Source: Aquitalea aquatica (GTDB taxonomy: Bacteria > Pseudomonadota > Gammaproteobacteria > Burkholderiales > Chromobacteriaceae). Taken from it: a stretch of DNA of 64,000 nucleotides. The notes beneath the pieces were generated by a model, which was given only the letters and a program-made list of their open reading frames with translations, had not been told where the DNA came from and made no database searches. The stretch covers positions 62,001 through 126,000 of the forward strand of contig NZ_JACERN010000022.1 of NCBI RefSeq assembly GCF_013911085.1. Direction: 5' to 3'. Shown here in pieces: positions 54,478 to 64,000 of the stretch. Both the position numbers and the translations under genes were made by a program. Position 1 is the first letter of the stretch. The number at the start of each line of letters is the position of its first letter.

Positions 54478-55076
54478 GCGCCATCAACACTTTGCGGGCC
54501 GACCTGCAGCTGATTGCCGATTGGGTGGCTCCATCCAGCCGCGTGCTGGACCTGGGTTGTGGCGACGGTGCCCTCTTGTCCTGGCTGAACCGCCACAAGG
54601 CAGTGCGTGGCTACGGCGTGGATTTCGACGTCAACAATGTGGTGCGTTGCGTGGAAGCCGGCGTCAACGCCATCCAGGGCAATCTGGAAACCGGTCTGGC
54701 CGAATTCGAAGACCAGCGCTTCGACCATGTGGTGTTGTCGCAAACCATTCAGGCCATGCACAATACCGAGCAGATTCTGGTGGAAATGCTGCGCGTGGGC
54801 CGCGAGGCCATCGTTACCTTCCCCAATTTCGGCTACTGGGAAAACCGCTGGCAGATTCTGCAGGGCCATATGCCGGTGTCGGAAACCATTCCCTACGAGT
54901 GGTACAACACGCCGAACATCCACTGGTGCATGCTGGGCGACTTTGAGGCCCTGTGTGCCAAGAACGGCATCCGTGTGCTGGAGCGGGTGGTGATGAACGA
55001 GGAAAAGCGTATTCATTTCCTGCCCAATCTGCGCGGCAGCCTGGCGTTTTACCGGGTGGCCCGCCAGCCTGGCTGA
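54474..55076 (+). CDS. metW: Methionine biosynthesis protein MetW
   Basis: A 200-residue SAM-methyltransferase-fold protein: [17 protein letters not shown] (about 22-38), [20 protein letters not shown] (seen as [10 protein letters not shown]), [20 protein letters not shown]. MetW acts with MetX and is required for homoserine acylation in several proteobacteria. Coupled to metX (ATGA), followed by a terminator. Confidence 0.95.
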   Translation: MSAINTLRADLQLIADWVAPSSRVLDLGCGDGALLSWLNRHKAVRGYGVDFDVNNVVRCVEAGVNAIQGNLETGLAEFEDQRFDHVVLSQTIQAMHNTEQILVEMLRVGREAIVTFPNFGYWENRWQILQGHMPVSETIPYEWYNTPNIHWCMLGDFEALCAKNGIRVLERVVMNEEKRIHFLPNLRGSLAFYRVARQPG

Positions 55077-55091
55077 GTACCGATGACCCAC

Positions 55092-55116
55092 AAAGGCGGC
55101 TACGGTCGCCTTTTTT
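55092..55116 (+). terminator. Intrinsic terminator of metXW
   Basis: Stem AAGGCG/CGCCTT around GCTACGGT, followed by a T-run, 16 bp after the metW stop. Confidence 0.8.
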
Positions 55117-55144
55117 GCATTGCTGGCCCCGGCCACAAGGATTC

Positions 55145-56425
55145 ATGAAACAAGCTCCCCTGCACTGGCGCGAGGCCATCTTGTCGCGCCGCATGCTGAT
55201 TTGTGTTTTTACCGGCTTTGCCTCAGGCCTGCCGCTGTATCTGCTGATCAACCTGTTGCCGGCCTGGCTGCGCAGCGAAGGTGTCAATCTCAAGGCCATC
55301 GGCCTGTTTGCCCTGATCGGCCTGCCCTATACCTGGAAATTCCTGTGGTCGCCGCTGCTGGACCGCTTCGTGCCGCCGCTACTGGGGCGGCGGCGTGGCT
55401 GGATGCTGCTCAGCCAGTTGGCCTTGCTGATCAGCATGGCCTTGTTCGGCCTGTTCGATCCACGGCTGCAGCTGCAGCAGATTGCCATGCTGGCGGCGGT
55501 GGTGGCCTTTTTCTCCGCCAGCCAGGACATTGTGTTGGATGCCTACCGCCGCGAGCTGCTGACTGATGCCGAGCTGGGTTTGGGCAACTCGGTGCATATC
55601 AATGCCTATCGGCTTGCCGGCCTGGTGCCCGGTTCGCTGTCCTTGATTCTGGCCGACCACACCAGTTGGCAGAATGTATTCATCATCAGTGCCCTGTTCA
55701 TGCTGCTGGGTGTGCTGATGACCCTGCTGGTGTCCGAGCCCGCCTTACGCGCAGCCCCGCCCAAGACGCTGCGCGAAGCGGTGGTGGAGCCGTTTCACGA
55801 ATTCATCCAGCGCCAGGGTTGGCGGGCTGCCGCCACCATTCTGGGCTTCATCTTCCTGTACAAGCTGGGCGACAGCATGGCCACCGCATTGGCCACGCCG
55901 TTTTACCTGGACATGGGCTTTGCCAAATCGCAGATCGGCCTGGTGGCCAAGAACGCCGGGCTGTGGCCGGCGGTGATCGGTGGCCTGCTGGGTGGGGTAT
56001 GGATGCTGAAGCTGGGCATCAACCGGGCGCTATGGCTGTTTGGCGTGGTGCAGCTGTTGTCGATACTGGGCTTTGCCTGGCTGGCCAGCTATGGTCATTT
56101 CCAGCAGATTGGTCCTGTCCAGTTAGGCCAGCTGGCACTGGTGATCGGTTTCGAGGCCTTGGGCGTGGGCCTGGGCACGGCGGCCTTTGTGGCATTCATC
56201 GCCCGTACCACTCACCCGGCCTATACCGCCACCCAGTTTGCCCTGTTTACCAGCTTGTCAGCGGTGCCGCGCACCTTTGCCAATGCCGCTACCGGCTATA
56301 TTGTGGATGCCGTGGGCTGGGGTGGATTTTTCCTGCTGTGCGCCGTACTGGCCTTGCCCGGCATGTTGTTGCTGCTGAAGGTAGCCCCGTGGAATGGGGA
56401 TGCCATCGCCAAGGAAACGCCATGA
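55145..56425 (+). CDS. ampG: AmpG-family muropeptide permease
   Basis: 426 residues from the ATG at 55145 (AAGGA upstream). MFS-type with AmpG landmarks GFASGLPLYLLINLLPAWL, PYTWKFLWSPLLDRF, FFSASQDIVLDAYRREL and the closing TSLSAVPRTFANAATGYI. Imports anhydro-muropeptides for cell-wall recycling and can feed ampC induction. Overlaps the following lysozyme-inhibitor-like gene by 4 bp. Confidence 0.92.
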   Translation: MKQAPLHWREAILSRRMLICVFTGFASGLPLYLLINLLPAWLRSEGVNLKAIGLFALIGLPYTWKFLWSPLLDRFVPPLLGRRRGWMLLSQLALLISMALFGLFDPRLQLQQIAMLAAVVAFFSASQDIVLDAYRRELLTDAELGLGNSVHINAYRLAGLVPGSLSLILADHTSWQNVFIISALFMLLGVLMTLLVSEPALRAAPPKTLREAVVEPFHEFIQRQGWRAAATILGFIFLYKLGDSMATALATPFYLDMGFAKSQIGLVAKNAGLWPAVIGGLLGGVWMLKLGINRALWLFGVVQLLSILGFAWLASYGHFQQIGPVQLGQLALVIGFEALGVGLGTAAFVAFIARTTHPAYTATQFALFTSLSAVPRTFANAATGYIVDAVGWGGFFLLCAVLALPGMLLLLKVAPWNGDAIAKETP

Positions 56426-56817
56426 AGTTCTTGCCTGTATTGCTAGCCTGCCTGCTGCCCATGCCGCTGTGGGCCGAACCGCAACCCTTGCTACTCGAGA
56501 ATGCTGCGGAGGTACCCTCCAGCGAAGCCGTGCCGGCCATGCAGCGGGTGGATTACCAGTGTGCGGCCCATCGCCTGCTCAGCGTGGAATACCCGCAGCC
56601 GGAAGTGGCCGATGTGCTACCCATCCGCATTCTCTGGCAGGGGCAGCACTACCGGCTGGTACGGGTGAGCAGTGCCAGTGGTGTGCGTTATGCCAGCCAG
56701 CAGCTGGTGTGGTGGAACAAGGGCGAACAGTCGGTCTTGCTTACCCGTGGCGGGCGCTCGCTGGCGCGTGATTGCCAGCCGCTGGCCGGGGCCAGTCCCG
56801 CTCAGCCCACACCATGA
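56422..56817 (+). CDS. MliC-type lysozyme inhibitor-like periplasmic protein
   Basis: A 131-residue secreted protein: signal peptide MKFLPVLLACLLPMPLWA, then VDYQCAAHRLLSVEY and the motif SASGVRYASQQLVWWNKGEQ, which follows the MliC/PliC pattern (SxxGxRY ... WxKG) that inserts into the c-type lysozyme active site. A disulfide between the first Cys and the late Cys (ARDCQPL) is likely. No lipobox, so periplasmic like PliC. Translationally coupled to ampG. Confidence 0.75.
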   Translation: MKFLPVLLACLLPMPLWAEPQPLLLENAAEVPSSEAVPAMQRVDYQCAAHRLLSVEYPQPEVADVLPIRILWQGQHYRLVRVSSASGVRYASQQLVWWNKGEQSVLLTRGGRSLARDCQPLAGASPAQPTP

Positions 56818-56843
56818 AAAAACCGGCCGTGATGGCCGGTTTT
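56817..56843 (+). terminator. Intrinsic terminator of ampG-mliC
   Basis: AAAACCGGCC GTGAT GGCCGGTTTT directly after the stop, flanked by A- and T-runs. Confidence 0.88.
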
Positions 56844-57033
56844 CAGGCTGCTGACAAAGTTATTTGGAGCGATTGTACTGGACCCGGCAAAGCCGGGCCT
56901 TTCGATTAAGTAACTGATTCCGCAGCCTTCCCATCTATTCGCCTTTTCCCCGTCCTGGCCTTGCCAATTGAAGAAAGGAGCCTCGCTTTCCTTTCAGAAA
57001 GCGAGAGGGTTGTTTGTCAACGTGCCGCGTGAT

Positions 57034-58263
57034 TCAGGCTTTCTTGTGGTGCAGGTCGGGTAGCAGCACGGTGATGATGCCCAGCAAGGGCAGGAAGGCA
57101 CACAGCTGGTAGACGGTTTCGATGCCGTAGTGGTCGGCCACTTTGCCCAGCACCGCCGCGCCAATGCCGCCAATGCCGAAGGCAAAGCCGAAGAACAGCC
57201 CGGACACCATGCCCACCTTGCCCGGCACCAGTTCCTGCGCATATACCAGGATGGCGGAGAAGGCCGAGGCCAGGATAAAGCCGATGATGAAGGACAGCAC
57301 GCTGGTCCAGAACAGGTCCACATGCGGCAGCGCCAGGGTAAACGGTGCCACGCCCAGAATCGAGAACCAGATCACCCGCTTGCGGCCGATGGCGTCGCCA
57401 ATCGGCCCGCCCAGCACCGTGCCGGCAGCCACGGCAAACAGGAAGATGAACAGATGCAGCTGTGCGGCTTGAATACCCAGCCCGAAGTGCTGCATCAGGT
57501 AAAAGGTGAAATAGCTGGTGATGCTGGTGAGGTAGAAATACTTGGAAAAGACCAGCAACACCAGTATGCCCAGGGTGAAGGCGGTACGGCCCGGCGACAG
57601 GCCGGTCGGCACGATGGCCTTGTGTGCCTTGGCCGTGCGCTGCTGGTGGCTATACCAGACGCCGATGCGCCACAGCACCAGCATGCCGAGCAAGGCCGCC
57701 AGCGAGAACCAGGCCAGGCTGGGCTGGCCATAGGGAAACACCACCAGCGCTGCCAGCAAGGGGCCGGTGGCCGAGCCGGCATTGCCCCCTACCTGGAACA
57801 AGGACTGCGCCAGACCGTGGCGGCCACCCGAGGCCATGCGCGCCACGCGCGAGGATTCCGGATGGAAGATGGACGAGCCGGTGCCCACCAACGCGGCGGC
57901 AATCAACAGCGTGTGATAGTTGGGGGCCACCGATAGCAGCAGCAGGCCGCACAGTGTCGCGCCCATGCCAAATACCAAGGAATAGGGCAGCGGTCGCTTG
58001 TCGGTATAAATGCCGACCAGCGGTTGCAGCAGCGAGGCGGTGCACTGGTAAACCAGGGTCATCAGGCCGATCTGGGCAAAGCTCAGGTGAAATCCGCCCT
58101 TGAGTACCGGGTAGATAGCCAGGATCAGCGACTGCAACATATCGTTAAGAAAATGGGTAAAACTGATAGCACCCAATACCCGAAAGCGGGTGTCTTGCGG
58201 CGGTGCCATGCTCTGGCTGGCGCTGGTCATGATGATGTTGTCTTGTGGTGGTGGGTTCATCAT
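57034..58263 (-). CDS. fsr: Fsr-like (fosmidomycin resistance) MFS exporter
   Basis: 409 residues from the ATG at 58263; ATGs at 58260 and 58230 are also possible and none has a strong ribosome site. 12 TM segments; FTHFLNDMLQSLILAIYPVLK, IFHPESSRVARMASGG and GLAQSLFQVGGNAGSATGPL are characteristic of Fsr. It exports fosmidomycin and related compounds in E. coli. Divergent from an AraC regulator, 57 bp apart. A 9-bp stem (56982-57005) lies beyond the stop. Confidence 0.9.
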   Translation of the reverse strand: MMNPPPQDNIIMTSASQSMAPPQDTRFRVLGAISFTHFLNDMLQSLILAIYPVLKGGFHLSFAQIGLMTLVYQCTASLLQPLVGIYTDKRPLPYSLVFGMGATLCGLLLLSVAPNYHTLLIAAALVGTGSSIFHPESSRVARMASGGRHGLAQSLFQVGGNAGSATGPLLAALVVFPYGQPSLAWFSLAALLGMLVLWRIGVWYSHQQRTAKAHKAIVPTGLSPGRTAFTLGILVLLVFSKYFYLTSITSYFTFYLMQHFGLGIQAAQLHLFIFLFAVAAGTVLGGPIGDAIGRKRVIWFSILGVAPFTLALPHVDLFWTSVLSFIIGFILASAFSAILVYAQELVPGKVGMVSGLFFGFAFGIGGIGAAVLGKVADHYGIETVYQLCAFLPLLGIITVLLPDLHHKKA

Positions 58264-58320
58264 GCTATCAAGGGCTATCCCTGCCCGTCCTGCGCATGAA
58301 GGGCAATTATCTTTTAGAAA

Positions 58321-59154
58321 ATGACAATCGTGAGTGATTATCAACATCTCCACCAGTACGACACCGGTATCGCCCCGGTGGTGGCCAAGGCGCGCGACTA
58401 CCCGGCCGGTGAAGACACGCCGCGCCATGCCCATCCCACCGCACAGCTCTTGTATGCGGTGGAAGGCGTGATGGTGGTGAGTACGGCGTTGGGGCAGTGG
58501 ATCGTGCCGCCCACCCGTGGCATCTGGCTGCCGATTGCCACCTGGCATCAGGTGCGGATGATCAGCGCGGTGCGCATGCGTACGGTGTATGTGCGGGAAG
58601 ACAGCCTGGACGGGCTACCGCAGGAATGCCGCGTACTGGCCATTTCGCCCTTGTTGCGCGAACTGATTCTGGCCGCCATGGATATTGCCGTACCGTATGC
58701 GGCCGATTCGCGTGATGAACGGCTGATGAAGCTGCTGCTGGATGAAATCCGCAGCCTGCCCACCTTGGCGCTATCCTTGCCACGACCGCAAAGCGCGGCC
58801 TTGCAAGGCTTGTGTGATGTGTTGCTGGCCGAACCGGGCGATGCCCGTTCGGTAGAAGAGTGGGCTGAGCAACTGGCCATGGATGCGCGCACGCTGCAGC
58901 GGCGCTTCAGCCGCGAAACCGGCCTGTCGCTGGGGCAGTGGCGGCGCCAGGCCCGGCTGATTGCCGCACTGGAAAAGCTGGCCTGCGGGGCCAGTGTGCT
59001 GGAGGTGGCACTGGACCTGGGCTATGCCAGCCCCAGTGCCTTTGCCACCATGTTCAAACGCGAACTGGGGGTGTCGCCCAGCAGCTTTTATGCCCCACTG
59101 GCTGACCATCATGCCCCAGTCGGCTCCGGTAGCCAGCACCAGCCAGCTTCCTGA
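58321..59154 (+). CDS. AraC-family regulator with cupin domain
   Basis: A 277-residue regulator: N-terminal cupin (about 20-100; YPAGEDTPRHAHPTAQLLYA, GIWLPIATWHQVRM) and C-terminal double HTH (about 180-265; LAMDARTLQRRFSRETGLSL, VLEVALDLGYASPSAFATMF). The intergenic space to the divergent fsr-like gene is only 57 bp, so it very probably controls it. Confidence 0.92.
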   Translation: MTIVSDYQHLHQYDTGIAPVVAKARDYPAGEDTPRHAHPTAQLLYAVEGVMVVSTALGQWIVPPTRGIWLPIATWHQVRMISAVRMRTVYVREDSLDGLPQECRVLAISPLLRELILAAMDIAVPYAADSRDERLMKLLLDEIRSLPTLALSLPRPQSAALQGLCDVLLAEPGDARSVEEWAEQLAMDARTLQRRFSRETGLSLGQWRRQARLIAALEKLACGASVLEVALDLGYASPSAFATMFKRELGVSPSSFYAPLADHHAPVGSGSQHQPAS

Positions 59155-59165
59155 GCGCTGCCGCC

Positions 59166-61022
59166 TTAAGGCAGGGCGCGGCGCAGCGCATCCAGCTGCT
59201 GCAGGCTTTCATCCAGAATTAGCAATTGCAGCACCTGCTCGGCCAGTGCTGCTTCGCCCTGGCGGTAAGCCTGGCTGAAGGTATCCACCGCCTGTGCATC
59301 CAGTTGGCCGTCAGTCAGGCGCTTCAGTCTTTGTCCCAACCCGGCGAAGCGCTCGGCCAGGCTGGTTTGCAGCCAGCCGGCCAGCGGCGGATTGAAGCCA
59401 CGCTTCTTGCGCTGGAAAAAGTCGGCCGGCAGGGCCGGGTGCATGGCGCGGCGGAAAATCAGCTTGGCTGGCTGGGTGTAGCGTTCGGCGTCGGATGTAG
59501 CCAGTAAGTGTTGGTACAGGCCGTGGTCCAGCAGCGGGGCGCGGCCTTCCAGTCCGTGCGCCATGGTGCACAAGTCGGATTTTTGCAGGATGTAATCCGG
59601 CAGGTAATTGGCAAAATCGATGGCTAGCAAGCTTTGCAGGCCGGGTACGGCATCGCTGGCTTCCGGGCCGATGTCATCCGGCTTGCGCCAGTAGCACAGC
59701 TGCGGCAGTGCCCGGCCGCCCTGCAGGAAACGGCGCTGGCCCGGCGTCAGGCCGGAAAAACGCAGCGAGTAGGCTGCCTGCCAGTCCATGGCGAGTTCCG
59801 TGGCCAGCTTGCCCTGCTTGCCGGACAAGGCTGGGCGTATGCCCAGTGGCAGGCGGATATGCCGCCGCCAGCGCGTGCGCAGATGTTTGTTCATGCGCTT
59901 GTAGCCGGCCAGCAGTTCGTCACCACCATCGCCTACCAGCACCACTTTCACCTGTTTGCTGACCTCACGTGCCAGATACCAGGTGGGGAAGCTGGAGGGG
60001 TCGGCAAAGGGTTGGTCCAGATCGGCCACGATGCGGGAAAAGTCGGCCGCCAGATTGTCTGGCATGGTGATGCGTATATTCTGCAGCCCCATGCGCTGGG
60101 CCGAATCCGCCGCATCGACCGATTCATCCAGCGTGCTGCCGGGGAAGGCGGCGGTAAAGGTAGAAAACTGCTGATAGCCCTGTCCGGCCAGCCGGCTGGC
60201 AATCAGGGTGGAGTCGATGCCGCCGGACAACAGTACGCCCAGTGGGCGGTCGGCCACTGTGCGCATGGCCACGGCGTGATCCAGCTCGGGCAGCCAGTCG
60301 CCGGTTTCGGCCTTGGGTTGCCAGTAACGGCGTTTTTTCAGCTGACGGCTGGTCAGGTCAAATTCCAGGCAATAGCCGTTTTCCAGGCGCTGGATATTTT
60401 CAAATACCGTGGCCGGTGCCGGAATGTAGCGATGTGCCAGATAGGCATCGATGGCCGCAGGGCTGAACTGGCGTGCGGCCAGCGGCACAAACGGCAGTAC
60501 TGCGCGCACCAGCGAGCCGAAGGCCAGGTTGCCATCCAGCAGCGCATACAGCAGTGGTTTCTCTCCCATGCGATCGCGCGCCAGATGCACCTTGCCCTGG
60601 CGCAGATCGAGAATGGCAAAGGCAAACATGCCGCGCAGGCGGGAGAGCAGGCCATCGATGCCCCAGGCCTCGTAAGCCCGCAGGATAAATTCGGTATCGG
60701 AATGGGTACGGAACACCGCGCCGGCCTGTTCCAGTTCGCGCTTGTCGTTTTCCCAGTCGTACACCTCGCCGTTGTAGCAGATCCACAGCTGGCCATCGTC
60801 GTTGCGCATGGGCTGGTCGGCCTCCGGACGCGGGTCGATGATGGACAGGCGCGCATGCAGCAGCGCATTGTGAATGGCGTCATCCGCCGCGCTCTGGCCG
60901 TGCTGGTCCAGCCGCAACTGGTGAGCGGCATCCGGCCCGCGACGGGCCAGTTCCAGCAACATGGCATCGGCCGTTGCCGCAGCAACGGGGGTCCGGGAAA
61001 AGAAACCGGCAATTCCACACAT
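59166..61022 (-). CDS. asnB: Asparagine synthetase (glutamine-hydrolysing)
   Basis: 618 residues from the ATG at 61022, chosen because the glutaminase nucleophile must be Cys2 (MCGIAGFF); the longer frame would bury it. GATase-II domain (about 1-210) with ARRGPDAA, HARLSIID and CYNGEVYD, then the synthetase domain with the PP-loop LSGGIDSTLIASRL and VVLVGDGGDELLAGY. Makes asparagine from aspartate, or amidates another carboxyl substrate as some orphan AsnB paralogues do. No cell-envelope or peptide gene cluster adjoins. Confidence 0.92.
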   Translation of the reverse strand: MCGIAGFFSRTPVAAATADAMLLELARRGPDAAHQLRLDQHGQSAADDAIHNALLHARLSIIDPRPEADQPMRNDDGQLWICYNGEVYDWENDKRELEQAGAVFRTHSDTEFILRAYEAWGIDGLLSRLRGMFAFAILDLRQGKVHLARDRMGEKPLLYALLDGNLAFGSLVRAVLPFVPLAARQFSPAAIDAYLAHRYIPAPATVFENIQRLENGYCLEFDLTSRQLKKRRYWQPKAETGDWLPELDHAVAMRTVADRPLGVLLSGGIDSTLIASRLAGQGYQQFSTFTAAFPGSTLDESVDAADSAQRMGLQNIRITMPDNLAADFSRIVADLDQPFADPSSFPTWYLAREVSKQVKVVLVGDGGDELLAGYKRMNKHLRTRWRRHIRLPLGIRPALSGKQGKLATELAMDWQAAYSLRFSGLTPGQRRFLQGGRALPQLCYWRKPDDIGPEASDAVPGLQSLLAIDFANYLPDYILQKSDLCTMAHGLEGRAPLLDHGLYQHLLATSDAERYTQPAKLIFRRAMHPALPADFFQRKKRGFNPPLAGWLQTSLAERFAGLGQRLKRLTDGQLDAQAVDTFSQAYRQGEAALAEQVLQLLILDESLQQLDALRRALP

Positions 61023-61111
61023 AAAGCTTGTTCCCGGCGCAACGCTCAACGCTGCGCAAGAGGTAAAAAATCAGCGGGTGCAAATGGCCAGGCCAGCACG
61101 CGCGCCCGGTA

Positions 61112-63127
<2,016 letters not shown>

Positions 63128-63912
63128 TCGGTATTCTGATAGAAAGACGGCTCGGTATTGTCCGGCCACCAGCCGGGAATGCCCAGCAAGGGCAGTGGCC
63201 ATAACTGGCGGGGGCTGGCCAGCCAGTCGTCATCAGCCAGCATGCTGGCCAGCCGGCTATCCAGCTGCTCGCGCTGCACGGCCTCGGGCAGGGTAAAGAA
63301 GTCGGGCTCCACCGCCATCAACAGCGCCTTGCCGCACCAGCCCAGGTGCGGTGTCAGGCCGGTTTCAAACAGGGCATGCCCCAGTGCATGCACACTGATC
63401 TGCCGTCCCCAGGCGTCACGCTGTTCCACAAACAGGGTTTGCCATTGCATATCGTCCAGCGCCTGCCCTAGTGCCGGTTCGGCGCAGGCAACGATGATTC
63501 CGCATTCATCCAGCAAGGTGGCGGCATCGCGACGCGGCCCGCGCTTGATCTCGCCACGGCGGATGGCGCGCACATGGCGAGCGTTCAGTGCGGCCTTGCT
63601 CAGCGGCCAGGCCAGCCAGGCCAGGGCATTGAACCAGTCGTGCCAGTTTTCGCTGCGGGTAGGCACCTCGCCGGTATCCGCAATATGGGTTTCGTAGTAG
63701 GAGGGTGCTTGCAGGTCGCAGCAGAAGCGCAGGCCTGCGGGAAGCTTGGGCGGGGCAGCCAGCTGCAGCAGCCGGTCGTAGTCGGCCTGCCCAGGCCAGT
63801 TGGCCAGAGGCAGCCGGGCGCTGATGTCGCGTAGTGGCTGATAGAGCGGATGGGACAGATAGTCGGTATGCCAGTGACTCACGATGGGCGGCTGCCTGAC
63901 AAAAGCCCCATT

Positions 63913-64000
63913 TTAATCCAGCGCCAGCGACAGGTCATGGCAAACCCGGTCGCGCCCCAGGTGTTTGGCCTGATACAGCAGCTTGTCAGCCCGTTTCAGC
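63913..64000 (-). CDS. C-terminal end of a GGDEF diguanylate cyclase (cut by window edge)
   Basis: Reading leftwards from the right edge the frame gives KRADKLLYQAKHLGRDRV, then a short tail ending in TAA (63913-63915). This is the standard C-terminal signature of GGDEF domains (RADxALYxAKxxGRNRV). The catalytic part lies outside the window. Confidence 0.8.
   Translation of the reverse strand, partial: LKRADKLLYQAKHLGRDRVCHDLSLALD

Overview
The window looks like a chromosomal segment of a GC-rich betaproteobacterium, most likely of the Chromobacteriaceae (Chromobacterium, Aquitalea or Vogesella-like). This is inferred from overall gene content, the thrB (kinase type II)-DUF2782-LOG-polA neighbourhood, the metX-metW pair and the fimT-pilV-pilW-pilX-pilE minor-pilin operon; no rRNA marker is present to settle it. 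I see no tRNA, rRNA, CRISPR array, transposase or phage gene.

Layout. 0-2 kb: a LysR regulator divergent from a small carboxymuconolactone decarboxylase/tautomerase/DUF4865 operon, with a perfect palindrome between them. 2.1-3.6 kb: an orphan, less GC-rich pair, a 355-aa protein of no family I recognise and a small helix-turn-helix protein. 3.7-8.7 kb: a compact operon encoding an AfsA-like (A-factor/gamma-butyrolactone synthase type) double hot-dog protein, a HAD phosphatase-like protein, a cytochrome P450 and a 14-TM exporter, facing a divergent ArsR-type regulator across a palindromic operator. This is the most unusual locus in the window. 8.7-9.8 kb: a gene-free stretch full of hairpins, including a nested four-tier stem. 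9.8-14.9 kb: an MHS-family dicarboxylate/ketoacid permease facing a DctS/DctR-like two-component system and a periplasmic binding protein.

15-31 kb: dienelactone hydrolase, two Cache-type c-di-GMP enzymes, LysR/azoreductase pair, hemF, an alpha/beta hydrolase with Cys in place of the nucleophilic Ser, an RstBA-like two-component system next to cstA-ybdD, and the yeiH/yeiE pair. 31-36 kb: thrB, DUF2782, LOG-family hydrolase and polA. 36-39 kb: minor type IV pilins without pilY1. 39-46 kb: an EmrAB-type tripartite pump with its MarR regulator (an identical 15-bp box precedes both), an ArsC-family protein and a Bcr-type exporter. 46-49.4 kb: a Fur-box-controlled FtrABCD ferrous iron uptake operon. 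49.4-64 kb: Cys-tRNA deacylase, ABM protein, MsrPQ methionine sulfoxide repair, radical SAM protein, metXW with a structured leader, ampG coupled to an MliC-type lysozyme inhibitor, Fsr-type exporter with AraC regulator, asparagine synthetase, WrbA, YihY, DUF3025 and the 3' end of another diguanylate cyclase.

Functional threads: several drug/metabolite exporters each paired with a dedicated regulator; three c-di-GMP enzymes; and one candidate small-molecule signal or metabolite biosynthesis operon (AfsA-HAD-P450-exporter).
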